A stretch of 43,464 nucleotides of DNA from Bacillota bacterium (GTDB lineage Bacteria > Bacillota > Clostridia > Lachnospirales > Lachnospiraceae). This document shows, one piece after another, positions 33,107-42,508 of this stretch. The translations under genes and the position numbers were made by a program. The stretch covers positions 1 to 43,464 of the forward strand of contig JAEZUR010000022.1 of NCBI GenBank assembly GCA_023420935.1, in the 5' to 3' direction. Position 1 is the first letter of the stretch; each line of letters begins with the position of its first letter. The notes below the pieces were generated by a model, which searched no databases, was not told the origin of the DNA, and worked only from the letters and a program-made list of their open reading frames with translations.

Positions 33107-33933
33107 TGGTTAAAAAAATTAGAATAGGTAACGTTATCTTATCAACGATTTCAGTATTTGTCGCATTGGTTTTCTTAGCTCCATTTTTTTGGTCTATTGG
33201 AGTATCCTTACAGCATGAAGGAAGAAAGATTGTGACTGTATGGGACTGGTTTAAGCCACCGTATACCTTTGAGAACTATATAAATATAATTTTTGATACA
33301 GCAGTACCAAATTGGACATTCAATAGTTTAGCTATAGCGGTAGTTGCTACAATATTAACCGTTATATTATCAGCAATGGCAGCTTACGCAATCGCTAAAA
33401 TTAATTTTAAAGGTAGTAGCTTGGTTTTCTTTTATTTCCTCTTAGGGCTAATGATTCCAGCAGAAGCTACAATTGTACCACTTTTTATTACAGTAAATAA
33501 GTTTCAGATGATAGATACTTATGCGGGATTGATTTTGCCATCCATTGCTGGATCAATGAATATGATTATTATGGTAACCTTCTTTAAAGGGATACCCAAT
33601 GAAGTGATAGAAGCCGTTAGAATTGATGGTGGAGGAGATATGACTATCTTCTTTAAGATTTTGCTTCCTCTATCAAAAGCAGTTATTTCTACGGTATGTA
33701 TTTTTGCGTTTATTGGAAGTTGGAACAGTTATTTATGGCCATTACTATGTTCTATGAGTCAAGAAAAATTCACATTACCGATAGGGATTCCAACCTTTGC
33801 AGGTACATATACGATAGATTATGTAAAACCAGTAGCAGCATCCATGGTTGCATCGTTACCAATGATTATTATATACATTATCTTCGAGAGACAGATTGTA
33901 GAAGGAATCTCAATGTCAGGGGTTAAAGGGTAA
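33106..33933 (+). CDS. Sugar ABC transporter permease (MalG/UgpE type)
   Basis: A 275-residue permease, six helices, EAA motif EVIEAVRIDGGGDMTIFFKILLP, ending RQIVEGISMSGVKG as in MalG-type subunits. The TGATG junction with the preceding gene indicates coupled translation. With that gene it forms the channel for the sugar carried by the lipoprotein at 30692. The ATPase must come from elsewhere in the genome. Confidence 0.92.
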   Translation: MVKKIRIGNVILSTISVFVALVFLAPFFWSIGVSLQHEGRKIVTVWDWFKPPYTFENYINIIFDTAVPNWTFNSLAIAVVATILTVILSAMAAYAIAKINFKGSSLVFFYFLLGLMIPAEATIVPLFITVNKFQMIDTYAGLILPSIAGSMNMIIMVTFFKGIPNEVIEAVRIDGGGDMTIFFKILLPLSKAVISTVCIFAFIGSWNSYLWPLLCSMSQEKFTLPIGIPTFAGTYTIDYVKPVAASMVASLPMIIIYIIFERQIVEGISMSGVKG

Positions 33934-33935
33934 TC

Positions 33936-33995
33936 ATGAAAGAACGTCAGAAAACATATTTACAACGAATGAAAAAGAACATAAAAGTAACTTAA
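33936..33995 (+). CDS. Possible 19-residue leader peptide gene
   Basis: ATG 33936, five bases after AAAGGG and two bases after the permease stop, opens a 19-codon frame for a very basic peptide (MKERQKTYLQRMKKNIKVT). It ends 15 bp before the GH2 start codon and may only serve to carry ribosomes to it. Chance cannot be excluded at this length. Confidence 0.25.
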   Translation: MKERQKTYLQRMKKNIKVT

Positions 33996-34010
33996 TTGGA
34001 GGACTATGCA

Positions 34011-35816
34011 ATGAAAAACTATGTGAAAGACTATCCGCGCCCTCAACTTATAAGAGAAAATTGGGAAAATATGAATGGTATCTGGGACTTCGCATTTGAT
34101 GACCAGAATTCTGGTGAATATGAGAAATGGTATCATAAATTTCCAGAAGATAAAAGTATTCAGGTGCCGTTCACTTATGAAACAAAGTTAAGTGGCATAC
34201 AGGATGAAACCAGACATGATAATATCTGGTATCGAAAATTAGTTGTAGTATCGAAAGATAAGCTTGATAATAATAAATTAATGCTTCATTTTGAAGGAAG
34301 TGATTTTGTAACAAAAGTCTGGGTGAATGGTCAAATGGTAGGTTGCCATAAAGGAGGATATTCCAGGTTTTCGTTTGATATATCTGCACTTGTAAAAGAC
34401 GGAGAAAATGAAATAACAGTTAAAGTAGAAGATTCCTTTGATATGCAACAGCCTAGAGGAAAACAACGTTGGAAAGATGATAACTTCGGATGCTGGTATG
34501 TGCAGACAACTGGTATTTGGAAGACTGTGTGGATGGAATATGTTCCAAAGATCAATCTCTCTGGACTAAAGATAACACCTATTCTATCGGAACAGTCAGT
34601 GGAACTGGAATTAGATGTGGACGCTGATTGTTCTGGTAAAGATTTAAGTGTTGAGGTAATAATTTCGTTCGGTGAAATGTTTGTTAATCGGGCAGTAGTC
34701 GCGGTTCCTATGAATAGTGTTACTACAAAATTAAGCGTACTAACCAATGAACATAAGGATTTAGGTGGCTTTTTTCAATGGTCTCCAAATGAACCCAATC
34801 TATATGATTTAGAGGTGCGCGTCATATACAAAGGCCAAGTGTGTGATAGTATACGGTCTTACTTCGGTATGAGAGAGATACGTATTGATAAAGGCAATAT
34901 ACTGCTAAATGGCGTGCCACTTTATCAAAGACTAATTCTTGATCAGGGTTATTGGAAGGATTCTCATTTGACACCTCCAAATGAGGAAGCATTAATTGAA
35001 GACATTGATAAGATTATGCAGCTGGGATACAATGGTCTGCGTAAACATCAAAAGATTGAAGATGAGAGATTCTTATATTGGTGTGACGTAAAGGGAATGC
35101 TTGTATGGAGTGAAGCACCATCTACATACCAATTTGGTGATTATGCAGTAGAAGAATTTTCAAAGGAATGGATGGAGATTGTAAGACAGAATTACAACCA
35201 CCCAAGCATCATCACATGGACACCAATTAATGAGTCATGGGGTATTCCAAGTGTAGAAGTGGATAGAACGCAACAACATTTTACAGAAGCTATTTATCAT
35301 CTTACGAAGTCATTTGATAAATATAGACCAGTAATCGTAAATGATGGATGGGAACATACTGTTTCAGACATTATAACGTTACATGATTATGAAGAATCTG
35401 GAGAAGAATTTTTCAACCGTTACTTAAATTATCAGAATCAGATAATGACTACAGAAGTATATAATAATAGCCATAAGTCAGCAATGGCTAATGGTTATGA
35501 GTATCATGGTCAACCGATTATCATCAGTGAATTTGGGGGAATTGCCTTCAATAACAGTGATGAAGGATGGGGTTATGGAGGAAAAGTAGCCAATGAAGAA
35601 GAATTCTTGCAACGTTTTGAAGATATCACAATGGCTATTAAAAAATTACCATATGTATGCGGATATTGTTATACACAGGTTTCTGATGTTCAGCAGGAAA
35701 TCAATGGGCTTATGGATATGGATCGAAAGTTTAAAATTGATCCACATAAAATAAGAGCGGTAAACATGGAACACATTGGGTATCGACATGCAAAAAATCA
35801 ATATAGTAACGATTAG
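34011..35816 (+). CDS. GH2 family glycoside hydrolase (beta-galactosidase/beta-glucuronidase type)
   Basis: A 601-residue retaining exo-beta-glycosidase with the GH2 order: N-terminal jelly roll (PQLIRENWENMNGIWDFAFD to GENEITVKVED), immunoglobulin-like middle domain, and barrel with acid/base Glu408 in PINESWG and nucleophile Glu507 in IISEFGG. It lacks the extra C-terminal domains of LacZ, matching shorter GH2 enzymes. No signal peptide, so it acts on the imported sugar. ATG 34011 has GGAGG eight bases upstream; TTG 33996 lies before that site. It is the last gene of the transporter operon; galactoside, glucuronide, mannoside or other specificity is open. Confidence 0.92.
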   Translation: MKNYVKDYPRPQLIRENWENMNGIWDFAFDDQNSGEYEKWYHKFPEDKSIQVPFTYETKLSGIQDETRHDNIWYRKLVVVSKDKLDNNKLMLHFEGSDFVTKVWVNGQMVGCHKGGYSRFSFDISALVKDGENEITVKVEDSFDMQQPRGKQRWKDDNFGCWYVQTTGIWKTVWMEYVPKINLSGLKITPILSEQSVELELDVDADCSGKDLSVEVIISFGEMFVNRAVVAVPMNSVTTKLSVLTNEHKDLGGFFQWSPNEPNLYDLEVRVIYKGQVCDSIRSYFGMREIRIDKGNILLNGVPLYQRLILDQGYWKDSHLTPPNEEALIEDIDKIMQLGYNGLRKHQKIEDERFLYWCDVKGMLVWSEAPSTYQFGDYAVEEFSKEWMEIVRQNYNHPSIITWTPINESWGIPSVEVDRTQQHFTEAIYHLTKSFDKYRPVIVNDGWEHTVSDIITLHDYEESGEEFFNRYLNYQNQIMTTEVYNNSHKSAMANGYEYHGQPIIISEFGGIAFNNSDEGWGYGGKVANEEEFLQRFEDITMAIKKLPYVCGYCYTQVSDVQQEINGLMDMDRKFKIDPHKIRAVNMEHIGYRHAKNQYSND

Positions 35817-35879
35817 AATAGTACAAGATAGTATAAATTTGTGAAAATTGGAATAATCATATCATTGAATACGATGGTT

Positions 35880-35885
35880 TATAAT
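35880..35885 (+). promoter_or_regulatory. Candidate -10 for the GH18 gene
   Basis: A perfect TATAAT lies 90 bp upstream of the GH18 start but upstream of the terminator at 35923. The hexamer 17 bp further upstream (TCATAT) is a poor -35. Confidence 0.3.
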
Positions 35886-35922
35886 AGTACAATTAAACTA
35901 CTAGAAAAACTACAAAACAATT

Positions 35923-35955
35923 GGAAAGAGTGGAGGTACTTCACCTTTCCTTTTT
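35923..35955 (+). terminator. Terminator hairpin between GH2 and GH18 genes
   Basis: GGAAAG-A-GTG pairs with CAC-CTTTCC around a 9-nt loop, with one bulged A, followed by five T. It ends only 20 bp before the GH18 start codon, so it may end the GH2 transcript or attenuate the GH18 one. Confidence 0.7.
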
Positions 35956-35974
35956 CATTAGTTAGGAGTCACTT

Positions 35975-37702
35975 ATGAAAAGATATAGATTACTTGTAAC
36001 TATTATAATTTTTCTATTAGCATTTTCCTATAATAACAGCATTTTAAAAGCAATAACGAAACCCTTAACTCCATCAAATGTAAAAACTGAATCAGCTGGA
36101 TATAATAGCATAAAGGTTTCATGGACTTCGTTAAAAGAAGTTACAGGATATCAGGTCTCTAGAGCAAATTCAAAATTAGGACCTTTTAAAGGAATTGGAT
36201 TTACTAGTAATACTTCCATAATCAACAAGGCAGTGACTACTAATAAAACATATTATTATAAAGTTAGAGCATATAAGTTAAGTGGTAGAACCAAGATATA
36301 TGGGAAATTTAGCCCTATTTATAGTGCAAGAGCAGTATTACCTACTCCTGGAAATGTAAAAGTTGTATCTTCTAGTAAAACTAGTTCTAAAATCACATGG
36401 TCATCTTCAAGCGGTATAAGCGGTTATCAAATTTCACGTGCAACAAAAAAAATTGGTCCTTTTAAAAGTATAAAATTCACTACATCAACTAGTTATACGA
36501 ATACTGGACTGACATCAGGTAATACATATTATTATAAGGTTAGAACATACCGTACTATCAGTGGTAAAAAGGTATATGGAAAATTCTCGAATATAGTATC
36601 CGTTGCTATACAAGCGCAATCACAGCTTGGCTCAATTCACGATAGTGGTCAAACAAAGGTAGTAGGTTATTATGCTGCATGGTCAGCTTATTCTGGTTTT
36701 ACACCGGATAAATTGCTTGCTAATAAGATTACACATATTAATTATGCATTCGCTAATATCGGAAGTGACTTACGCCTTACACTTGGATATCCGGATATCG
36801 ATATATCGAACTTTAATAAGCTGAAAGCATTAAAAAATACATATCCAAACTTAAAAACTTTAATCGCAGTTGGTGGATGGACATGGTCGGCAAGATTTTC
36901 TGACGCAGCATTAACAGAATCATCCAGAACTATCTTTGCTGACAGCTGTGTAAACTTCGTTGTAAATTATGGGTTTGATGGTGTAGATATTGACTGGGAA
37001 TATCCAGTACGTGGTGGATTATCAACCAATACAAATAGACCTGAAGATAAGACTAACTTTACTTTACTAATGAAGAAAATACGCGAAAAACTGGATGAAA
37101 GAGAAATAATTGACGGTAAGCGGTATCTATTGACATTTGCTGGTGCTACCTCCAATTCGTACCTAAATAATATAGAGCCAGACAAGCTAAAGCAATATGT
37201 TGATTATGTAAATGTAATGTCCTACGATATTCATGGTACATGGGATAGGTACACAGATTTTAATGCACCACTCTATGGTAATAATGATATAACATTGCAA
37301 TATAAAGGCAGTGTAGATCAAAGCATTAATTCGTGGTTAAGCGTTGGATTTCCTGCACAAAAAATAGTTATGGGAGTGCCATTTTATGGTATACTTTATA
37401 AAGCGGTTAGTAGTAGCAATAATGGGCTTTATCAAGTCTATTCAGGAGGAAACTCCATTAGTTTTAAAAATATTGTAGCCAATTATCTAGACAAGCCAGG
37501 TTATGTAAGACGTTTTCATTCAATTTCCAAGGTGCCGTGGTTATATAATGGTGCATATTTTATCAGCTATGATGACGAAGAATCTCTGCAAATGAAAGGT
37601 ACTTATGTTAAGGCAAAAGGGCTTGGTGGTGTCATGATTTGGGAATTAAGTCAGGATTCCAATGGGAGACTACTGAATACCTTGTATAATAGTTTGAAAT
37701 AA
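35975..37702 (+). CDS. Secreted GH18 chitinase-like enzyme with two FN3 domains
   Basis: A 575-residue exported protein. A signal peptide covers about residues 1-26 (LLVTIIIFLLAFS core). Two related fibronectin-III-like repeats follow (about 31-118 and 119-208), each with GYQxSRA...GPFK and TYYYKVR segments, pointing to a recent tandem duplication. The GH18 barrel starts near VVGYYAAWSAYSGF (about 229) and carries the full DxxDxDxE motif in GFDGVDIDWEYP with catalytic Glu342; later YVNVMSYDIHGTWD and GVMIWELSQD complete the site. It should hydrolyse chitin or a related GlcNAc polymer outside the cell. No cellulose- or chitin-binding module and no sortase signal are visible. Confidence 0.93.
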   Translation: MKRYRLLVTIIIFLLAFSYNNSILKAITKPLTPSNVKTESAGYNSIKVSWTSLKEVTGYQVSRANSKLGPFKGIGFTSNTSIINKAVTTNKTYYYKVRAYKLSGRTKIYGKFSPIYSARAVLPTPGNVKVVSSSKTSSKITWSSSSGISGYQISRATKKIGPFKSIKFTTSTSYTNTGLTSGNTYYYKVRTYRTISGKKVYGKFSNIVSVAIQAQSQLGSIHDSGQTKVVGYYAAWSAYSGFTPDKLLANKITHINYAFANIGSDLRLTLGYPDIDISNFNKLKALKNTYPNLKTLIAVGGWTWSARFSDAALTESSRTIFADSCVNFVVNYGFDGVDIDWEYPVRGGLSTNTNRPEDKTNFTLLMKKIREKLDEREIIDGKRYLLTFAGATSNSYLNNIEPDKLKQYVDYVNVMSYDIHGTWDRYTDFNAPLYGNNDITLQYKGSVDQSINSWLSVGFPAQKIVMGVPFYGILYKAVSSSNNGLYQVYSGGNSISFKNIVANYLDKPGYVRRFHSISKVPWLYNGAYFISYDDEESLQMKGTYVKAKGLGGVMIWELSQDSNGRLLNTLYNSLK

Positions 37703-37712
37703 TTAATCAATC

Positions 37713-37748
37713 AAAAGCGTTTTCTGTTTAGACGGAAAGCGCTTTTTT
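37713..37748 (+). terminator. Intrinsic terminator after the GH18 gene
   Basis: AAAAGCGTTTTC (37713-37724) pairs with GGAAAGCGCTTTT (37734-37746), with a T-G pair, followed by T residues. Confidence 0.85.
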
Positions 37749-37838
37749 AGTATGTTCAGAAACAATACACTGAATAGCTTAATGTAAATCGGACATAATA
37801 TGGTAGGGAATTTAGGCAAATGACAAATATAAGTTTCA

Positions 37839-40800
37839 ATGAAGGGACATGATCGGGAAATGCCAAGAAAAAATAACTCCAAAGCATTTAAGGGTAACGA
37901 TGCAAGAAATCAATATTCGAAATATTATGAAAAGATGCAGATTCAGGAGAATATCGTATTGTATCGAATCAATTGCCCTACCAATATCTCTGGTACTCCC
38001 TATATTATCTTTCAAGAGCTTATTCAGAGAAAGGAATATGATAGTCTTATTCATTATTGGGTATTAAGTAGCAAAAAAGATCATGATGATTATAAAATTC
38101 AAACGTATGATAAAAATCCAAGAGTAAAATTCATCATGATAGGTACTTTAGCATATTTTGAATTGCTTGCTATGGCAAAATATATTATTTATGATAATAG
38201 TTTGCCTACTTTTTTTATGAAAAAAGAAGGGCAGGTCTGTGTGAATGCATGGGATGAAACCCCGCTACAACATATTGGAGCACATGTAAGGAAAAAATCT
38301 TCTGCTATGATTTGGACTACTCAAAAAAATTTTTATTCTTGTGATTATTTTGTTTCACCCAATCGCTATACAACTGAGAAAGTAATGGACGCATATTATA
38401 TAAATGGTCTTTTCCCAGGAACAATCATAGAAGCTGGTAGCTTAGTAAGTACGCTTCATCAGATAAACAAACAGGATGTCATAAAACGGATAGAAACTAA
38501 ATTAGGATGTATTTTAGAGGGTAAGAAAATTATTTTATATACGCCGTCCGCTAGAAAAGTGAAAGGGAATTATATTGATAATTCCAAAAATATAAAACAG
38601 AATGTAGTTAAATTTCAACAGAGTATTGGTAAAGATTACATTATTTTAACTAAATTAGAACTTAAGGATTACGATTGCTTTAAAAACAAAAAGTCAGACA
38701 TATTATTGGCACCGCAAGAATTAGAGCATAATGAATTATTTTGCATAGCAGATATACTAGTAACGGATTACAACAATCTATTTTTTGAATTCTTATATAC
38801 AGGAAGACCAATTATATATTTCACTTATGACAGAGAGAAGAGTGGAATTGATCAAGAATCTTATCTTTCTTTGGATACTTGTCCCGGTTCAGTCTGTATC
38901 AATATAAAACAATTAAAAGAGGCAGTAGAATCGATTGGAAATGGATCTTATGATTACCGTGAAAGATATGAACAATTTACTACATTATATGCTCCATATA
39001 ATGATGGACATGCTGCAAAGAGAGTCATAGATATTATTTTTAAAAAAGAACAAACAATTCGGACAAATTATACTTATAAAGATAATACCAATAAAAAAAT
39101 CATTTTACTTCATATGGACATATTAAATCAAATTGCTGAGAGAGAATTATGTTTCCATATTCTGAGGACAATAGATTACAGCCAATGTATCGCAGTGGTA
39201 GATGGTAATGATAGTTACTCCTATTACCATGAATTTTCTGAAATCAGCGATAATATTCGTATTGTAAACTCTAAAATAGAAAACAATAAGACGTCTCATG
39301 AAAGAAAGCAATTAAAGAACTCAAGTCACATTAAGGATGATCATTTAATTACTTTATTTCATCGTGAATTCTATAGTATGTATGGTGGTATACGTTTTGA
39401 TTCAATTATAGATACTATTGGATTAAATGGTATTTGGATGAATGCATTCTCTTCGCTTGACGGATGTGAGAAAGTTCTGATGATAAATCAGAAGGAAAGC
39501 ACAAATGAATTTTTAAAAGTATATGCTGGGTATATGGATAGAATTATGGTTGTCAATGGAGATGAGAAAACATTAGGAGTTGATTCTAGGATAACTAGTA
39601 TTTCTAAGCAGGATTTTATAGAAATGTGTGGTATTAAATCATTAAATGTCCTATTTATATCAGCATTTGACTCTACAAATTATGTATTTGTAAATTTAAT
39701 TAAGGATTTAACTGCTAGGGGTCATCGCTGTACTGTTGTTGTAAAAGATAAAGAGGATGCAATCAATAATAAAATGTATAAGCAGGAAAAGATACCATTT
39801 ATTGAGATTGAAGAATTTGATATGAAACTAGTTGGAATCTATGATTTTGTGTTCTCAGCACCACTTAAATATGATTGTTATAAAACCTTATATAAAAAAT
39901 TGAATTCCGCTAATAAATATATTATTACATTTGCAAGCTTATTCTCTTCTATAGTAATGGGGGTAAATCCAGATTTAGCGCTAAGTATTGGCAAAAGTAA
40001 ATTTGATGAATTTGAAGAAAATGGACTAAGATATAATCAGATCGCCATTGGAAATCCACAATATGATAAGCTAGTGAGACTAAAAAAGAATACGATACAG
40101 AAGGATAGAAGCAAAATACAGAAGGTCATTATGATAGAACAGGGGGCGTATCCATATGGTAAGAAAGGTAAAAGTCAATTAGCCAATGTATTATGTCAGA
40201 TGGCTCGAAATAATCCGGATATTACATTTACTGTTAAACCAAGATACCTTCCTTCTGAGAAAGGAAAGCAACTTCATGTAATATCAGAACACTTATATGA
40301 TTTTATTGAAGAGAAGCCAGATAATTTAATCTTACTAACGGAGCCAGTAGTGCTAGAAGATATCATTCAGGACTTCGATGCAGCAATGACTACTTGGAGC
40401 ACGGCATATTTAGATGCTGCCATTTTAGGACTTCCAATTATTATGATTGACGGGCTAGATTCTATCGATGTATTCAATGTTCGAAAACAGCGTATACAGG
40501 CTGCATATGACCGCCTAACATATTCCGGTTGCGTGGTGCATTATGAAACATTATATCAGAATCCATTACCATTTAAAATGGTGGATGAAGACTATTTATG
40601 TGAAGAAATTTATGATCCATACAATCCATGCGTACCAAGAATATTAGAATTACTTGAATTTTTATATCTGAAATTGATTATTACGGATAAGCGATGGAAA
40701 AACATTCATCAGTTTGAATTTATAGATTTCTTTGATCAATTTGAAAATATTCCACTCATTGATATAAATAGTAATGAATATAAATGTAGAAAACGGTTGT

Positions 40801-41576
40801 TTAGTGAGTCTAATAAGATATTACAGAAGTTTATTTTTGAGAATCGTTGTATGGGTCAGGTTATGGATATTAATCGGATAAAACAGATTTGGGAGTATCC
40901 AGTTAACAATAGTACCAGCAAGGAAGAGATATCATCTGCTATTAAACAGCTATTACAGATTACAGAAGAGATAAAAACAGAATTCTTTACGAATCATTTT
41001 GATATGGTATGTCAGGATAGAATTCTTCAGGATTACTATTTCCAATGGTTGTTTATGAATAATAAGTATCACGAGATTTTAAATTATAATGATATACTTA
41101 TATGTCCAGAAAGTCTCTATTTTTACAGGGCAGTCATATTATATAAAAAACATCTTTACAAGCGGGGAACCAAATATATTGTCATGTTTTTTCAAATATC
41201 AGCGAAGAAAGAATGTAAGGATTTACGAAAAGATATGACTATTTCATCATATTTGTGGAAAGGGCGTTTAGGTAAGTATCTAATTCTTTACTATCTTGAT
41301 CGCTATGGAGCATATGAAGTGATAGAATCTATTGACCCGCAAAATGTTATATATCAAAGAGATATCATGCTTTATTATCGAGTAAAAAGTTATACTATTC
41401 GTGGCATGTTAGCAGAAGCTATCAAAATATGTGAAGAATACAGTCACATAATGATTAAGAAAACCAAGACAAAAAGTCTTAAGCGAAGAGTCAAATATTA
41501 TGTTGGTAAATTATTTTATAAAAGAACGGAGGGCTTAGTACAAGCCGCTAAATTGCGATTGAAAAATAAAATGTAA
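37839..41576 (+). CDS. Two-module CDP-glycerol glycerophosphotransferase-like / glycosyltransferase protein
   Basis: A 1245-residue cytoplasmic or membrane-associated protein. Residues about 55-400 match the CDP-glycerol:poly(glycerophosphate) glycerophosphotransferase family (TagB/TagF type): YIIYDNSLPTFFMKKEGQ, NAWDETPLQHIG, CDYFVSPN, ILYTPSARKVKG, and the late IADILVTDYNNLFFEFLYTGRPIIYF. Residues about 600-950 look like a second GT-B module (LNVLFISAFDSTNYVFVNLI to AAMTTWSTAYLDAAILGLPIIMIDG). The last ~250 residues are helical and unassigned. No membrane helix is evident. ATG 37860 is an alternative start with AAGGGA 12 bases upstream. With the nonulosonate genes that follow it probably builds a surface polymer; acceptor and donor are unknown. 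Confidence 0.8.
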   Translation: MKGHDREMPRKNNSKAFKGNDARNQYSKYYEKMQIQENIVLYRINCPTNISGTPYIIFQELIQRKEYDSLIHYWVLSSKKDHDDYKIQTYDKNPRVKFIMIGTLAYFELLAMAKYIIYDNSLPTFFMKKEGQVCVNAWDETPLQHIGAHVRKKSSAMIWTTQKNFYSCDYFVSPNRYTTEKVMDAYYINGLFPGTIIEAGSLVSTLHQINKQDVIKRIETKLGCILEGKKIILYTPSARKVKGNYIDNSKNIKQNVVKFQQSIGKDYIILTKLELKDYDCFKNKKSDILLAPQELEHNELFCIADILVTDYNNLFFEFLYTGRPIIYFTYDREKSGIDQESYLSLDTCPGSVCINIKQLKEAVESIGNGSYDYRERYEQFTTLYAPYNDGHAAKRVIDIIFKKEQTIRTNYTYKDNTNKKIILLHMDILNQIAERELCFHILRTIDYSQCIAVVDGNDSYSYYHEFSEISDNIRIVNSKIENNKTSHERKQLKNSSHIKDDHLITLFHREFYSMYGGIRFDSIIDTIGLNGIWMNAFSSLDGCEKVLMINQKESTNEFLKVYAGYMDRIMVVNGDEKTLGVDSRITSISKQDFIEMCGIKSLNVLFISAFDSTNYVFVNLIKDLTARGHRCTVVVKDKEDAINNKMYKQEKIPFIEIEEFDMKLVGIYDFVFSAPLKYDCYKTLYKKLNSANKYIITFASLFSSIVMGVNPDLALSIGKSKFDEFEENGLRYNQIAIGNPQYDKLVRLKKNTIQKDRSKIQKVIMIEQGAYPYGKKGKSQLANVLCQMARNNPDITFTVKPRYLPSEKGKQLHVISEHLYDFIEEKPDNLILLTEPVVLEDIIQDFDAAMTTWSTAYLDAAILGLPIIMIDGLDSIDVFNVRKQRIQAAYDRLTYSGCVVHYETLYQNPLPFKMVDEDYLCEEIYDPYNPCVPRILELLEFLYLKLIITDKRWKNIHQFEFIDFFDQFENIPLIDINSNEYKCRKRLFSESNKILQKFIFENRCMGQVMDINRIKQIWEYPVNNSTSKEEISSAIKQLLQITEEIKTEFFTNHFDMVCQDRILQDYYFQWLFMNNKYHEILNYNDILICPESLYFYRAVILYKKHLYKRGTKYIVMFFQISAKKECKDLRKDMTISSYLWKGRLGKYLILYYLDRYGAYEVIESIDPQNVIYQRDIMLYYRVKSYTIRGMLAEAIKICEEYSHIMIKKTKTKSLKRRVKYYVGKLFYKRTEGLVQAAKLRLKNKM

Positions 41577-41589
41577 AAGAAAGGGAAAA

Positions 41590-42483
41590 ATGATGAAAGC
41601 AAAAATAATAGCTGAGATTGGATGCAACCACAAAGGTGATATTAAGATTGCTAGGGACTTAATTAAAACTGCAAAAGAGTACTGTAATGCTGATGTAGCT
41701 AAATTTCAGAAACGTAATAATTTAGAATTATTAGGCGATGGATACAATGCACCACATCCGAACCCAGCCAATGCATATGGTCCTACCTATGGAGCTCATA
41801 GAGATTACTTAGAGTTTTCAGTGGAGCAACATAGAGAGTTGAAACAATACTGTGAAGAAATAGGAATTATTTATAGTACCTCAGTTTGGGACATTACCTC
41901 GGCAAAAGAAATGGCCTCTCTGAATCCTGTACTACTTAAAATACCATCTGCCATAAATACTCATTTTAGAATGCTGGGTTGGTTATGTGATAATTATAAA
42001 GGGGAATTACACATCTCAATTGGTATGACAACAAAAAATGAAATTAAGAAGATAGTTGATTTCTTTGTTGAGAAAAAGCGTAATAAAGATTTAGTTCTTT
42101 ATAGCTGTACGTCAGGATATCCGGTACCTTTTGAAGATATATGCTTATTAGAAATACAGAAATTAAAACAGGAATATGGCAATGTGGTTAAAGAAATAGG
42201 ATTCTCTGGACATCATTTGGGTGTGGCAGCAGATATCGCGGCTTATACGTTAGGAGCAACATGGGTTGAACGACATTTTACATTAGATCGGACATGGAAG
42301 GGTACTGATCATGCAGCATCACTTGAACCTGATGGATTACGAAGATTAGTAAGAGACCTCCGTGCGGTTGAGAAAGCACTTACTTATAAAGATGTTGATT
42401 TGTTGGATATAGAAAAAGTACAAAGAGAAAAATTAAAATATAGAGAGGACATTTTTATGGATAATCACACCAGACCTGCTTGA
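41590..42483 (+). CDS. neuB: NeuB family nonulosonate synthase lacking the SAF domain
   Basis: A 297-residue NeuB-type aldolase, condensing phosphoenolpyruvate with a hexosamine or hexose (phosphate) to a nine-carbon acid. The barrel shows IIAEIGCNHKGDI, VAKFQKR, IYSTSVWDITSAKEMASLNP, KIPSAINTHF, LYSCTSGYPVP, IGFSGHHLG and VERHFTLDRTWKGTDHAASLEP. Standard sialic acid synthases (about 345 residues) add a C-terminal antifreeze-like SAF domain; this one stops directly after the barrel at KYREDIF. The stop is followed by a normal GGAGG and the next gene, with no SAF coding in other frames, so this seems a natural short form. Two ATGs (41590, 41593) are possible. Confidence 0.88.
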   Translation: MMKAKIIAEIGCNHKGDIKIARDLIKTAKEYCNADVAKFQKRNNLELLGDGYNAPHPNPANAYGPTYGAHRDYLEFSVEQHRELKQYCEEIGIIYSTSVWDITSAKEMASLNPVLLKIPSAINTHFRMLGWLCDNYKGELHISIGMTTKNEIKKIVDFFVEKKRNKDLVLYSCTSGYPVPFEDICLLEIQKLKQEYGNVVKEIGFSGHHLGVAADIAAYTLGATWVERHFTLDRTWKGTDHAASLEPDGLRRLVRDLRAVEKALTYKDVDLLDIEKVQREKLKYREDIFMDNHTRPA

Positions 42484-42508
42484 TTGTGATTAGATTGGAG
42501 GACAAAAT

